Assembly (NCBI GenBank): GCA_050180485.1
Contig: JBFXED010000015.1
Coordinates: 24,400 to 88,399, forward strand
Origin: CADEGL01 sp050180485
GTDB taxonomy: Bacteria; Pseudomonadota; Alphaproteobacteria; CADEGL01
Direction: 5' to 3'
DNA: 64,000 bases
A program made the position numbers and the translations under genes. Of this stretch, positions 34,761 through 43,597 are shown piece by piece; positions within the stretch are counted from its first letter, which is position 1, and each line of letters begins with the position of its first letter. The notes under the pieces were generated by a model. It did no database searches, was not told the origin of the DNA, and saw only the letters and a list, made by a program, of their open reading frames with translations.

Positions 34761-34958
34761 ATGGCCAACCCACTGCTGAAGTATCTCGACGGCCAGGACT
34801 GGACCGATTCCATCGACCAGTGCCGCGGCCTTTCGGTGAAGGATTTTGCGGACGCGGTCCTGATGACGTCGTCCGACGATGACGACGATGTCAGCGCGCG
34901 CGAAGAGCGCGCTCCAGAAACTCAAGGCGATCCTGACCCCAAAACAATTCATTGTTGA
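34761..34958 (+). CDS. Small acidic hypothetical protein
   Basis: This short frame of 65 codons starts with ATG 34761, preceded by CGGAGAA. The peptide (MANPLLKYLDGQDWTDSIDQ, then GLSVKDFADAVLMTSS and a run of five Asp) is hydrophilic and acidic. Its last 22 codons overlap the 3' end of the opposite-strand isomerase gene, which is unusual. I recognise no family. It may be real, since the ribosome-binding site and N-terminal sequence look protein-like, or the true stop may differ. Confidence 0.35.
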   Translation: MANPLLKYLDGQDWTDSIDQCRGLSVKDFADAVLMTSSDDDDDVSAREERAPETQGDPDPKTIHC

Positions 34959-35490
34959 GGATGTAGGTCGGCAGGCCGAACACCTGCCGGCCGATCGCCT
35001 CCTCGCAGTTGGCGTCGTATTCGGCCTCGGCCTCCACGCCTTCGGCGGCGGCACGCAAGGTTGCGCCCACGAAGCCGCAGCTTTCGGCCACGTCGTCCAG
35101 CGTGGCGATGTCCGCGATGTTGCGCTCCTCCACCCAGATCGCCCGCATGAAGGCGAGAACCAGGGGGCCGGGGTCATGCCCGGCCTGGCGCGCGGCCACC
35201 ACCATGTGGGCCGCTAGGGACTCGTTCACCGGAAAGAACTTGGGCTCCAGCGTCAGTTCCATGCCCAGATGGGCACGCCACCGCTTCAACTCCATCATCC
35301 GGTAGGCCTTGCGCGCGGGCGGGCGATCCTTCAGGCGCAACGTGCCCGCCGCCGGGAAGACGCGGCCGGGGTCGACAGGCTTGTAGTTCAGCGTCGCCCC
35401 CGCGCGTTTGGCGATCTCCATGACGCGCGACTGCCCCAGATAGGACCAGGGCGAGGCCAGGGCGAAGTAATAATCCACCGTCTGGGTCAT
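34891..35490 (-). CDS. 2-hydroxychromene-2-carboxylate isomerase/DsbA-family (kappa-GST-like) protein
   Basis: This 199-residue protein has the DsbA/kappa-GST thioredoxin fold. It starts TVDYYFALASPWSYLGQSRVMEIAKRAG, with the SPWSYLG motif whose Ser replaces the DsbA cysteine pair, and ends FGLPTYILNNELFWGQDRLEFLE, the cis-proline region. Family enzymes isomerise 2-hydroxychromene-2-carboxylate with glutathione in naphthalene catabolism, but many members act on other CoA or glutathione adducts. The gene overlaps the acyl-CoA synthetase gene by 4 nt, so the two are co-translated; no other aromatic-degradation gene is adjacent. Confidence 0.85.
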   Translation of the reverse strand: MTQTVDYYFALASPWSYLGQSRVMEIAKRAGATLNYKPVDPGRVFPAAGTLRLKDRPPARKAYRMMELKRWRAHLGMELTLEPKFFPVNESLAAHMVVAARQAGHDPGPLVLAFMRAIWVEERNIADIATLDDVAESCGFVGATLRAAAEGVEAEAEYDANCEEAIGRQVFGLPTYILNNELFWGQDRLEFLERALRAR

Positions 35491-37127
35491 GGTTTGCCGC
35501 CCTCTTTTGACCGCGACGCTTCGCGTTCACGCAAAGTCCGGCGCATGATCTTCCCTGTCGCGGTCATGGGCAACTCCGTCACGAACTCGATTGTCCGTGG
35601 ATACTCGTGGGCCGCCAGGCGAGCCTTGACGAAAGCCTGCATCTCGGCGCCCAGCCGCGCATCGGGGTGCACGCCGGGCTTGGGCACGATGAAGGCCTTG
35701 ATGGCCTCGGTCCGCACGGGGTCGGGCACGCCGATGACCGCGGCCAGGGCCACGACAGGATGTTTCAGCAGGCAATCCTCGATCTCGCTCGGGCCGATCC
35801 GGTAAGAGCCGCTGGTGATCACATCGTCGTCGCGGCCCTTGAACCAGAAATAACCTCCGGCATCCTTGGCGGCCAAATCGCCCGTCAGCAACCAATCGCC
35901 CGCGAACTTGTTTTGTGTGGCTTCGGGCTTGTTCCAATAGGATAAGAACATCACCGGATCGGGCCGGCGGATCGCCACATTGCCCGTCTCGCCCGGCGGC
36001 AGGACGCCACCGTTCTCATCCACCACTTCGACGACATGCCCGGGGATCGGCCGGCCCATGGAGCCGGGGCGCGTTTCCATGATCGGCGCGCAGTTGCCCA
36101 GCACCAGGTTGCATTCCGTTTGGCCATAGAACTCGTTGATCGTGACGCCCAGCGCCGCGCGGCCCCAGGCCACCAGTTCCTCGCCCAACGGCTCGCCCCC
36201 GCTGCCGACCGTGCGCAGGTTGATCGGCGCGCGGGCCCGGGAAGCGCCGGCCTGGCGGAAGAGTTTGAGGGCGGTTGGCGGAAGGAAGCTGTTGCGCACG
36301 CCGTGCCGGGCCATCAGCGCGAACGCGGCCTCGGGGTCGAATTTGCGCGCGCGATGGGCCAAGACAGGAACACCGTGGTGCCAGCTCGGCAGCAAGACAT
36401 CGAGCAGCCCGCCGGCCCAGGCCCAATCGGCCGGCGTCCAGAACAGGTCACCCTTCTGAGGAAAGAATTCGTGGGGGAACTCGACGCCGGGCAGGTGGCC
36501 CAGCACGACGCGATGGGCTTGCAGGGCACCCTTGGGTGGGCCCGTGGTACCCGAGGTGTACATGATGAGGGCGGGATCGTCGGGCGCGGTGTCGACCGGG
36601 TCGAACGACTCCGACCCGCGCTCGACCAATGCGTGGAAATCGTGGGCGCGACCGTCACCCTTGCCGGCGACGATCAAGGTGATGGGCGCATCCAGATCTT
36701 TCTCAGCCTCGCGCGCCTTGGGCAGGCCCTGGTCGTCGGTGACCAGGGCCTTGGCGCCGCTATCCTTCAGGCGATAGGCGATGGCGTCCGGGCCGAACAG
36801 CGCGAAGAGGGGCAGGACGATGGCGCCCAGCTTATAGGCGGCCAAGTGTGCCACGGCCAGTTCCGGGCCTTGCGACAGCAGGACCGCGACACGGTCGCCA
36901 CGCCCGACGCCCAGATGACGCAGCGCGTTGGCCAAGCGGTTGCTGAGCCGTGCGAGATCTTGGAACGAGTGGCGGGAAACGGCGCCGGCTTCGTCCTCCA
37001 CGATCATGGCGACACCGCCGGATGCCGCGTGGCGGTCGCAGACGTCGACGGCGATGTTGTAGCGCTCCGGCACGCGCCAGCGGAACCCGGCCACGACGGA
37101 ATCGTAGTCCTTGCCCGGCATCAGCAT
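35487..37127 (-). CDS. AMP-forming acyl-CoA synthetase
   Basis: This 546-residue ANL-superfamily adenylating enzyme activates a carboxylic acid with ATP and CoA. Visible motifs are the P-loop-like IMYTSGTTGPPKGALQAH near 180-200, NEFYGQTECNLVLGN around 335, the hinge TGDLAAKDAGGYFWFKGRDDDVITSGSYRIGPSEIE and the C-terminal lysine in ATGKIMRRTLRE. The architecture resembles acetyl-/medium-chain acyl-CoA synthetases. The stop overlaps the downstream isomerase start (ATGA). The substrate acid cannot be read from sequence. The start may be 37127 or two codons later. Confidence 0.9.
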   Translation of the reverse strand: MLMPGKDYDSVVAGFRWRVPERYNIAVDVCDRHAASGGVAMIVEDEAGAVSRHSFQDLARLSNRLANALRHLGVGRGDRVAVLLSQGPELAVAHLAAYKLGAIVLPLFALFGPDAIAYRLKDSGAKALVTDDQGLPKAREAEKDLDAPITLIVAGKGDGRAHDFHALVERGSESFDPVDTAPDDPALIMYTSGTTGPPKGALQAHRVVLGHLPGVEFPHEFFPQKGDLFWTPADWAWAGGLLDVLLPSWHHGVPVLAHRARKFDPEAAFALMARHGVRNSFLPPTALKLFRQAGASRARAPINLRTVGSGGEPLGEELVAWGRAALGVTINEFYGQTECNLVLGNCAPIMETRPGSMGRPIPGHVVEVVDENGGVLPPGETGNVAIRRPDPVMFLSYWNKPEATQNKFAGDWLLTGDLAAKDAGGYFWFKGRDDDVITSGSYRIGPSEIEDCLLKHPVVALAAVIGVPDPVRTEAIKAFIVPKPGVHPDARLGAEMQAFVKARLAAHEYPRTIEFVTELPMTATGKIMRRTLREREASRSKEGGKP

Positions 37128-37207
37128 GCGGTTGCGCCGTTCGACGGAGGCATAGCCACGCGGGCGTGAAGCCGGTACATCTGCACTCCCATCAGCGCGG
37201 TGCGGTC

Positions 37208-38230
37208 ATGTTCCAGCCCGGCCTTTCGAAAGGCAAGTACGCCCTCGCGGCCGTGGTCGCGTTGGCGGTTCTGGCCGTTGCCGCGCCGGGCCGCGCCGCG
37301 TCCGCCAAGCAGGAGCCCTTCGTCCGTTCCTGGCAAGGCGAGTTTCCCCGGACGGATTTCTCCTTGCATGCCGTGCCGCTCGATCAGATCTACGACGTGG
37401 TCCATCGCGACGGCGTGCCGGCGATCGACAATCCCAAGATCGTTTCCCTGCGCGAGGTCTATGGGATCGGCGATTGGGAGCCGGTGGTGACCGTTTCGAT
37501 GGGCGGTGAACGTCGCGCCTATCCGGTCCAGCTTCTGACTTGGCACGAAATCGTCAACGACACGGTGGGCGGCGTGCCCATCGCCGTGACCTATTCGCCC
37601 TTGTGCAACTCCATCGTGGTCTATGACCGGCGGGTCGACGGGCAAGCGCTGATCTTCGGCGGGACGGGGCGGCTGCGAAACGCGAACGCCGTCATGTACG
37701 ACAAGGAGACCGAAAGCTGGTGGCAGCAGTATACCGGCGAGGCCATCGTGGGCGACCTGACCGGTAAGCGGCTCAAGCCCGTGGCCGCGCGTGTCGAGTC
37801 GTTCATCCGCTTCCGCAATGCAGCTCCGGAAGGCACGGTAGTCATGCCGCGGTCGCCGGCGATGCGGCAGTACGGCCATAACCCGTTCGCCTATTACGAC
37901 ACGCGTGGAAAGCCCGACCATTCCTTTTCGGGCGACTTGCCGGCGGGCATCGCGCCGCTGGCGCGCGTTGTATCGGTGGGAGACCAGGCTTGGCCGCTCG
38001 ATCTGGTGCGCAAACAGAAGACCGTCGAGGCCGACGGGCTGGTGATCACCTGGCAACCCGGCCAAGCCTCGGCCCTCGATCAAGTGATGATTTCCAACGG
38101 ACGCGACGTGGGAAACGTCACGGTCCAGCGCAAGACCGCATCGGGGTTCGAGGACGTGCCCTATAACGTCAGCTTCGCCTTCGCCTTCCACGCCTTCTAC
38201 CCCAAGGGCGTGATTCACGCGCTGAAATGA
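37208..38230 (+). CDS. DUF3179-domain exported protein
   Basis: This 340-residue protein has an N-terminal signal peptide (SKGKYALAAVVALAVLAVAAPGRAAS). A DUF3179 domain follows: IPAIDNPKIVSL-like start, RAYPVQLLTWHEIVNDTVGGVPIAVTYSPLCNSIVVYDR with the conserved Cys, and a C-terminal NVSFAFAFHAFYPKG. The function of the family is unknown; members are secreted or membrane-anchored. The start at ATG 37208 is preferred over upstream frames that run opposite the acyl-CoA synthetase gene. A weak hairpin lies after the stop. Confidence 0.85.
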   Translation: MFQPGLSKGKYALAAVVALAVLAVAAPGRAASAKQEPFVRSWQGEFPRTDFSLHAVPLDQIYDVVHRDGVPAIDNPKIVSLREVYGIGDWEPVVTVSMGGERRAYPVQLLTWHEIVNDTVGGVPIAVTYSPLCNSIVVYDRRVDGQALIFGGTGRLRNANAVMYDKETESWWQQYTGEAIVGDLTGKRLKPVAARVESFIRFRNAAPEGTVVMPRSPAMRQYGHNPFAYYDTRGKPDHSFSGDLPAGIAPLARVVSVGDQAWPLDLVRKQKTVEADGLVITWQPGQASALDQVMISNGRDVGNVTVQRKTASGFEDVPYNVSFAFAFHAFYPKGVIHALK

Positions 38231-38238
38231 CCGATTTT

Positions 38239-38262
38239 TCGCCTCAATCGAGGCGTTTCCTT
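38239..38262 (+). terminator. Possible weak terminator after DUF3179 gene
   Basis: CGCCTC (38240-38245) and GAGGCG (38250-38255) form a perfect 6-bp stem with an AATC loop, followed by TTTCCTT. The U-tract is short and interrupted, so termination may be partial. Confidence 0.4.
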
Positions 38263-38310
38263 GCCCCTGGAACGGGGGAGGACTAAATTTATGGCAGCCC
38301 TTCAGCAGCG

Positions 38311-40395
38311 ATGGATGTGGCGATGCCGCGCGACCCGGCCGTAGAGATTCTTCCCTCCGCTTGCCCGCACGATTGTCCCAGCACCTGCGCGCTGGAGGTG
38401 GAGAAGGTCGATTCGCATCATATCGGTCGGGTGCACGGCTCGCGGCGCAACAGCTACACGGCGGGCGTAGTCTGCGCCAAGGTCGCGCGCTATTCCGAGC
38501 GCGTCCACCATCCCGAACGGCTGCGCACGCCGCTGCGCCGCGTGGGCGACAAAGGTGTGGGCTTCGCGGCCTATCAACCCATCGGCTGGGACGACGCCCT
38601 CGACCTGATCGCCGAGAAACTGATCCGTATCGCGGAGCGCGATGGCGCCGAGGCCGTGTGGCCCTACTTCTATGCCGGCACCATGGGCTATGTGCAGCGT
38701 GACGGCATCGAGCGTCTGCGCCATGTCATGCGCTATTCGCGCCAATACAGCACGATCTGCGTCAAGTTGTCGGACACGGGTTGGATCGCGGGCACGGGCG
38801 TGAAGCGTGGCGTGGATTCGCGCGAAGTTATCGAGTCTGACTTGATCGTCGTCTGGGGCGGCAACCCGGTTTCCACCCAGGTCAATCTGATGACGCACAT
38901 CTCGCGTGCCCGGAAGGAGCGCGGCACGAAATTCGTGGTCATCGATCCCTACCGCACGCCGACGGCGGAGCAGGCCGATCTCCACTTGGCCGTGCGGCCG
39001 GGTACGGACGGGGCGCTGGCCTGTGCCGTGATGCACGTGCTGTTCCGCGACGGCATGGCCGACCGCGCCTATCTCGAGAAATACACCGATGCGCCCGCCG
39101 AACTGGAAGCGCATCTCAAGACCCGCACGCCCGAATGGGCGTCGGCCATCACCGGCCTCTCCGTTCAGGCGATCGAGGATTTCGCCCGCCTCTACGGCCA
39201 GACCAAGCGCAGTTATATCCGTGTGGGCTATGGCTTCACGCGCATGCGCAACGGCTCGGCCCAGATTCACGCCGTGTCGTCGCTGCCTGCCGTCACGGGC
39301 GCTTGGCAGTATCCCGGCGGCGGTGCCATGTACGGCCAGACCGGCCTCTATCCCTTGGACCGCACGATGATCCAGGGGCTCGACCGGCTCGACAAGAACG
39401 TGCGCAATCTGGACCAGTCGCGCATGGGGCCGATCCTGGTGGGCGAGAAGGACGCTCTGGCGGGCGGCCCGCCGGTGAAGGCGCTGTTCATCCAGAACAC
39501 CAATCCGGTCGTGGTCTGCCCCGAATCGGTCAAGATCAACGAAGGCTTTCGCCGCGACGACCTGTTCGTTGCCGTGCATGAGCAGTTCATGACCGACACG
39601 GCCAAGATGGCGGATATCGTCCTGCCCGCGACAACGTTCCTGGAGCATGACGATTTCTATACCGCCAGCGGCCACACCCATCTGCAGGTGGCCAAGAAGA
39701 TCATCGAGCCCTACGCCGAATCGCGCTCGAATCACGACGTCATCTGCGCCCTGGCCAAGCGGTTGGGCGCGGAGCATCCAGGTTTCCACATGACGCCGTG
39801 GGAGCTGATCGACCAGATGCTGAAGGCTTCGGGCTTGCCCGACGCGGACACGATGTATCGCGAGGGCGGCATCGACATGGCGCCCAAGTTCGAAACGGCG
39901 CATTTCCTCGACGGCTTCGGCCATGCCGACAAGCGCTTCCACTTCAAGCCGGATTGGAAGGCATTGGGCATCGAGCATGAGAAGATGCCAGTCTTTCCGG
40001 ACCACTTGGCCGTGACCGACGAGGCCAGCGCCGACAAGCCGTTCCGCTTGGTGGCCGCGCCCGCGCGTAGTTACCTTAATTCCAGCTTCACGGAGACGCC
40101 CAGTTCGATCAAACGCGAGCGGCGGCCCACCATCTTGCTCAATCCGGGCGACTGCGATGCTTTGGGCGTGAAAGAAGGCGACCGCGTTCGCGTTGGCAAC
40201 GACCGCGGGTCCATCGTGATCCACGTAGAGCTTCGGGACGGCCAGCAGCGCGGCGTGGTGGTGATCGAGAGCATTTGGCCCAATGCCGCCTTCGAGGAAG
40301 GCATCGGTGTCAACGCGCTGACCAGCGCAGACCCGGGCTATCCCGCCGGCGGGGCGGTGTTTCACGATACCGCCGTTTGGCTGCGCGCGGCCTAG
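38311..40395 (+). CDS. Molybdopterin oxidoreductase (DMSO reductase superfamily) catalytic subunit
   Basis: This 694-residue protein begins with a [4Fe-4S] motif, Cys18-x3-Cys22-x3-Cys26 and a fourth Cys in AGVVCAKV. It continues with the large Mo-bis-MGD domain (PIGWDDALDLIAEKL, VVWGGNPVSTQVNLMTHI, VVIDPYRTPTAEQADLHL, DIVLPATTFLEHDD) and ends with the molydopterin dinucleotide-binding barrel (LLNPGDCDALGVKEGDRVRV). It resembles formate dehydrogenase-like or assimilatory enzymes without an electron-transfer partner encoded nearby. There is no Tat signal, so it is cytoplasmic. A 17-codon frame with a strong ribosome-binding site overlaps the start region. The true substrate is unknown. Confidence 0.88.
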   Translation: MDVAMPRDPAVEILPSACPHDCPSTCALEVEKVDSHHIGRVHGSRRNSYTAGVVCAKVARYSERVHHPERLRTPLRRVGDKGVGFAAYQPIGWDDALDLIAEKLIRIAERDGAEAVWPYFYAGTMGYVQRDGIERLRHVMRYSRQYSTICVKLSDTGWIAGTGVKRGVDSREVIESDLIVVWGGNPVSTQVNLMTHISRARKERGTKFVVIDPYRTPTAEQADLHLAVRPGTDGALACAVMHVLFRDGMADRAYLEKYTDAPAELEAHLKTRTPEWASAITGLSVQAIEDFARLYGQTKRSYIRVGYGFTRMRNGSAQIHAVSSLPAVTGAWQYPGGGAMYGQTGLYPLDRTMIQGLDRLDKNVRNLDQSRMGPILVGEKDALAGGPPVKALFIQNTNPVVVCPESVKINEGFRRDDLFVAVHEQFMTDTAKMADIVLPATTFLEHDDFYTASGHTHLQVAKKIIEPYAESRSNHDVICALAKRLGAEHPGFHMTPWELIDQMLKASGLPDADTMYREGGIDMAPKFETAHFLDGFGHADKRFHFKPDWKALGIEHEKMPVFPDHLAVTDEASADKPFRLVAAPARSYLNSSFTETPSSIKRERRPTILLNPGDCDALGVKEGDRVRVGNDRGSIVIHVELRDGQQRGVVVIESIWPNAAFEEGIGVNALTSADPGYPAGGAVFHDTAVWLRAA

Positions 40396-40405
40396 GAACC
40401 TCAGC

Positions 40406-41245
40406 TTGAGCAATCGGCCCGGACGGGTCGTCGTGGTCGGAAACGAAAAGGGCGGTTCCGGCAAATCGACGATCGCCATGCATCTGGCGGTGGCGCTTTT
40501 GGGCGAAGGATTCCGCGTCGGCACCATCGACCTGGACGCGCGCCAGGGCACGCTCACGCGCTTCATCGACAACCGAAAGGCGCAGGCCGCGCGCAGCATT
40601 TCCTTGGCGGTACCCGAGCACGTGGCGGTCCATCGCTCCAAGGCCGAGGATCTGCGCGCCGCCGAAGCCGAGGACCGTGCGTCCTTCGAGACGGCGCTTG
40701 CTGGCATGCTGGAACGTTGTGACTTCGTCGTGATCGACACGCCGGGCAGCGACAGTTATCTGTCCCGCCTCGGTCATTCCCATGCCGATGTGATCGTGAC
40801 ACCGCTCAACGACAGTTTCATCGACCTGGACATTCTGGCGCGGGTGAACGGCGAGAGCATGGAGATCGAGCGCCCGAGCCATTACAGCGAATTGTTGTGG
40901 GACCAGAAAAAACAACGTGCGCTGCGCGACCGGCGTTCGATCGATTGGATCGTGCTGCGCAACCGCTTGTCCCATCTCGATGCGCGCAACAAGAGGCAGA
41001 TGGGCCGCATTCTGGAGAAGCTGTCCCAACGCCTGGGTTTTCGCATGGCCGCGGGCTTCAGCGAGCGCGTGGTCTTTCGCGAGCTGTTCCTCAAGGGACT
41101 GACGCTGCTGGATGTGAAAGACGCGGGCGTGGAGATGACCATGTCCCACGTGGCGGCGCGGGCGGAGTTGCGCACGCTTCTTGATGCTCTTGGGCTAAGC
41201 CGCCCCGAAGCGGTCACCGGGCAGGGAGATGCGGCTTCTTCGTGA
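40406..41245 (+). CDS. mipZ: Division-plane positioning ATPase MipZ
   Basis: This 279-residue ParA-type P-loop ATPase positions the FtsZ ring by a gradient from the cell pole in Alphaproteobacteria. It shows the Walker A VVVGNEKGGSGKSTIAMHLAVALL, TIDLDARQGTLTRF, the switch VVIDTPGSDSYLSRLGHSHAD and the MipZ-type segment TPLNDSFIDLDILARVNGE. The basic patches DQKKQRALRDRR and NKRQMGR are shared with Caulobacter MipZ. The start is a TTG at 40406 with AGGAA seven bases upstream; no ATG in frame would keep the N-terminal strand. It is followed by an UDP-sugar operon. Confidence 0.92.
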   Translation: MSNRPGRVVVVGNEKGGSGKSTIAMHLAVALLGEGFRVGTIDLDARQGTLTRFIDNRKAQAARSISLAVPEHVAVHRSKAEDLRAAEAEDRASFETALAGMLERCDFVVIDTPGSDSYLSRLGHSHADVIVTPLNDSFIDLDILARVNGESMEIERPSHYSELLWDQKKQRALRDRRSIDWIVLRNRLSHLDARNKRQMGRILEKLSQRLGFRMAAGFSERVVFRELFLKGLTLLDVKDAGVEMTMSHVAARAELRTLLDALGLSRPEAVTGQGDAASS

Positions 41246-41386
41246 CCCTGGAACGGTGAGATGGCGTAGGCGTTGCACCCCGCATCGCGGCTGTGGCACA
41301 ACAACGCCCTTCCCGCGCTGAGGGACGGGCAGCGTGGCGATACTAGTACCAACGGCTTGATAAAAAACGAAAATAGGCGAGTCTGA

Positions 41387-42256
41387 ATGGCAAAGCGCGT
41401 CCGTAAAGCGATCTTTCCGGTGGGTGGCTTGGGCACCCGATTCCTGCCGGCAACCAAGTCGATGCCGAAGGAAATGCTGCCCGTCGTCGACAAGCCGCTG
41501 ATCCAGTATGCCGTGGAGGAAGCGCGTGCGGCGGGAATCGAGGAGTTCATCTTCGTCACTGGCCGCGGCAAGACCGCCATCGAGGATCATTTCGATTTCA
41601 GCTACGAGCTGGACCGGGTCCTGTCCGAACGCGGGCGTGTGAAAGATGTGCAGCAGATCAAGGCGCTTCTGCCCCAGCCGGGCGACATCGCCTATGTACG
41701 TCAGCAGGAGCCGCTGGGTCTTGGCCATGCCGTCTGGTGCGCGCGAAATCTCATAGACAACGAACCATTCGCCGTGCTGCTGGCCGACGACCTCGTGCTG
41801 GCCTCGACCCCGTGCCTGAAGCAGCTTACCTCCGTCTACACGGGCGGCAACCTCGTCGCCGCGATGGAAGTGCCGCCCGATCAGGTCTCTCGTTATGGCG
41901 TCCTCGACGTGGCGGGCAATGACGGCGGCCTGATCAAGGTCAAGGGCATCATCGAGAAGCCGGCGCCCAAAGATGCGCCATCCAACCTGTGCGTCATCGG
42001 CCGCTATGTCCTCGATCCCAGCGTGTTCGATCACCTGGCGCGTCTGCAGCGCGGCGCGGGCGGCGAGATCCAGTTGACGGACGCCTTGGCAGCCATGATC
42101 GGTCAGGTGCCGTTCCACGGGTACCGGTTCGAAGGCACACGCTTCGATTGCGGCGACAAGGTCGGCTTCTTCGAGGCCAACGTGGCCTTCGCGTTGGAGC
42201 GTCCTGATCTCGGCGAGAGTGTGCGCAGCGTGATCCAGCGCTACGCCAAGAAATAA
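41387..42256 (+). CDS. galU: UTP--glucose-1-phosphate uridylyltransferase
   Basis: This 289-residue nucleotidyltransferase makes UDP-glucose from UTP and glucose-1-phosphate. It has the GalU-type start RVRKAIFPVGGLGTRFLPATKSMPKEMLPVVDKPLIQYAVEEA, the VRQQEPLGLGHAVWCA segment, the LLADDLVL metal-binding strand and RFDCGDKVGFFEANV. Its gene leads a three-gene set with UDP-glucose dehydrogenase and phosphohexomutase, so the product is channelled to UDP-glucuronate for capsule, EPS or lipid A modification. The 140 bases before it contain no obvious regulator site. Confidence 0.96.
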   Translation: MAKRVRKAIFPVGGLGTRFLPATKSMPKEMLPVVDKPLIQYAVEEARAAGIEEFIFVTGRGKTAIEDHFDFSYELDRVLSERGRVKDVQQIKALLPQPGDIAYVRQQEPLGLGHAVWCARNLIDNEPFAVLLADDLVLASTPCLKQLTSVYTGGNLVAAMEVPPDQVSRYGVLDVAGNDGGLIKVKGIIEKPAPKDAPSNLCVIGRYVLDPSVFDHLARLQRGAGGEIQLTDALAAMIGQVPFHGYRFEGTRFDCGDKVGFFEANVAFALERPDLGESVRSVIQRYAKK

Positions 42257-42274
42257 CAGGATCGGCGGCTTCGC

Positions 42275-43597
42275 ATGCGCATCGTGATGATCGGGGCGGG
42301 GTATGTCGGCCTCGTGTCCGGAACATGCTTCTCCGAGTTCGGCCACCAGGTGATTTGCGTCGAAAAGGACGCGGGCAAGCTAGCGCGCCTTCAGCGCGGC
42401 GAGGTGCCGATCTACGAGCCCGGCCTGGACGATCTGATGGCGGCCAACATGAAGTCGGGCCGCTTGTCCTTCACGGGCGATTTGTCTCGTGCGGTCGAAG
42501 GGGCGGGCGCCATCTTCATCGCGGTAGGCACGCCCAGCCGGCGCGGCGACGGCCATGCGGACCTGAGCTACGTCTTCAGCGCGGCGGAGGAAATCGCCAA
42601 ATCCTTGCGGGACCACGCCGTCATCGTCACCAAATCGACCGTGCCTGTCGGCACCAGCCGCGAAATCGCGCGCATCGTGCGCCAAGCCAACCCCAAGGCC
42701 GAATTCGACGTGGCGTCCAATCCCGAGTTCTTGCGTGAAGGCTCCGCCATCAACGATTTCATGCGTCCGGATCGGGTAGTGATCGGCGTGGAATCCGACA
42801 GAGCGCGGGAGATACTCCACCGGATCTATCGGCCTCTCTATCTGATCGAAACGCCGATCTTGTTCACCGCGCTGGAAACGTCCGAGTTGATCAAATACGC
42901 GGCCAACGCCTTCCTGGCCACCAAGATCACCTTCATCAACGAGGTCGCGGACCTGTGCGAGAAGGTCGGGGCCGATGTCCACGACGTGGCGCGCGGCATG
43001 GGCCTCGACGGCCGCATCGGCCGCAAGTTCCTCCATGCCGGGCCTGGCTACGGTGGCTCCTGCTTCCCTAAGGACACCTTGGCGCTCGCGCGAACGGCGC
43101 GGGAGGCCGGCGCGCCCTTGCGCATCGTCGAGACGGTTAAGGACGTCAACGACGCGCGCAAACGGCAGATGGCGGAGATCGTACTCGGCGCTTGCGGCGG
43201 TTCGGCCAAGGGCCAGACTGTGGCGGTGTTGGGCCTGACCTTCAAGCCCAACACCGACGACATGCGCGAGGCGCCCAGCCTGGACATCGTTCCCGCGTTG
43301 GTGGCCCAGGGGGCCAAGGTGCGCGTCTTCGATCCCGCGGGCATGGAAGAGGCCAAGAAGCTGATCACCGGCGTCGCCTGGTGCGCGGACGCATATGACG
43401 CCATCGAAGGCGCGGATGCTCTTGTCATCGTGACCGAATGGAACGAGTTCCGCGCGCTCGACTTGGATCGCGTGAAGCGCTTGATGAAGCGGCCTGTCTT
43501 CATCGACCTGCGCAACGTCTATAACCCCGGCGAGATGGAAGCGGCTGGTTTCGCTTACCGCTCCATCGGCCGCCCGACCAAGAAGGCCGGTGCATGA
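42275..43597 (+). CDS. ugd: UDP-glucose 6-dehydrogenase
   Basis: This 440-residue enzyme oxidises UDP-glucose to UDP-glucuronate with 2 NAD+. It shows the Rossmann start MRIVMIGAGYVGLVSGTCFSEFGHQV, VASNPEFLREGSAINDF, the helical linker SELIKYAANAFLATKITFINE, the nucleophile Cys in GPGYGGSCFPKD, and the C-terminal LGLTFKPNTDDMREAPS domain. It is 18 bases after galU and overlaps the mutase gene by 4 nt. Confidence 0.97.
   Translation: MRIVMIGAGYVGLVSGTCFSEFGHQVICVEKDAGKLARLQRGEVPIYEPGLDDLMAANMKSGRLSFTGDLSRAVEGAGAIFIAVGTPSRRGDGHADLSYVFSAAEEIAKSLRDHAVIVTKSTVPVGTSREIARIVRQANPKAEFDVASNPEFLREGSAINDFMRPDRVVIGVESDRAREILHRIYRPLYLIETPILFTALETSELIKYAANAFLATKITFINEVADLCEKVGADVHDVARGMGLDGRIGRKFLHAGPGYGGSCFPKDTLALARTAREAGAPLRIVETVKDVNDARKRQMAEIVLGACGGSAKGQTVAVLGLTFKPNTDDMREAPSLDIVPALVAQGAKVRVFDPAGMEEAKKLITGVAWCADAYDAIEGADALVIVTEWNEFRALDLDRVKRLMKRPVFIDLRNVYNPGEMEAAGFAYRSIGRPTKKAGA

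Noticed and set aside
38302..40740. An 812-codon open frame on the minus strand opposite the molybdopterin oxidoreductase and mipZ genes
   Set aside because: The plus-strand genes have complete family motifs; the long antisense frame is a product of high-GC codon bias and encodes no recognisable domain.
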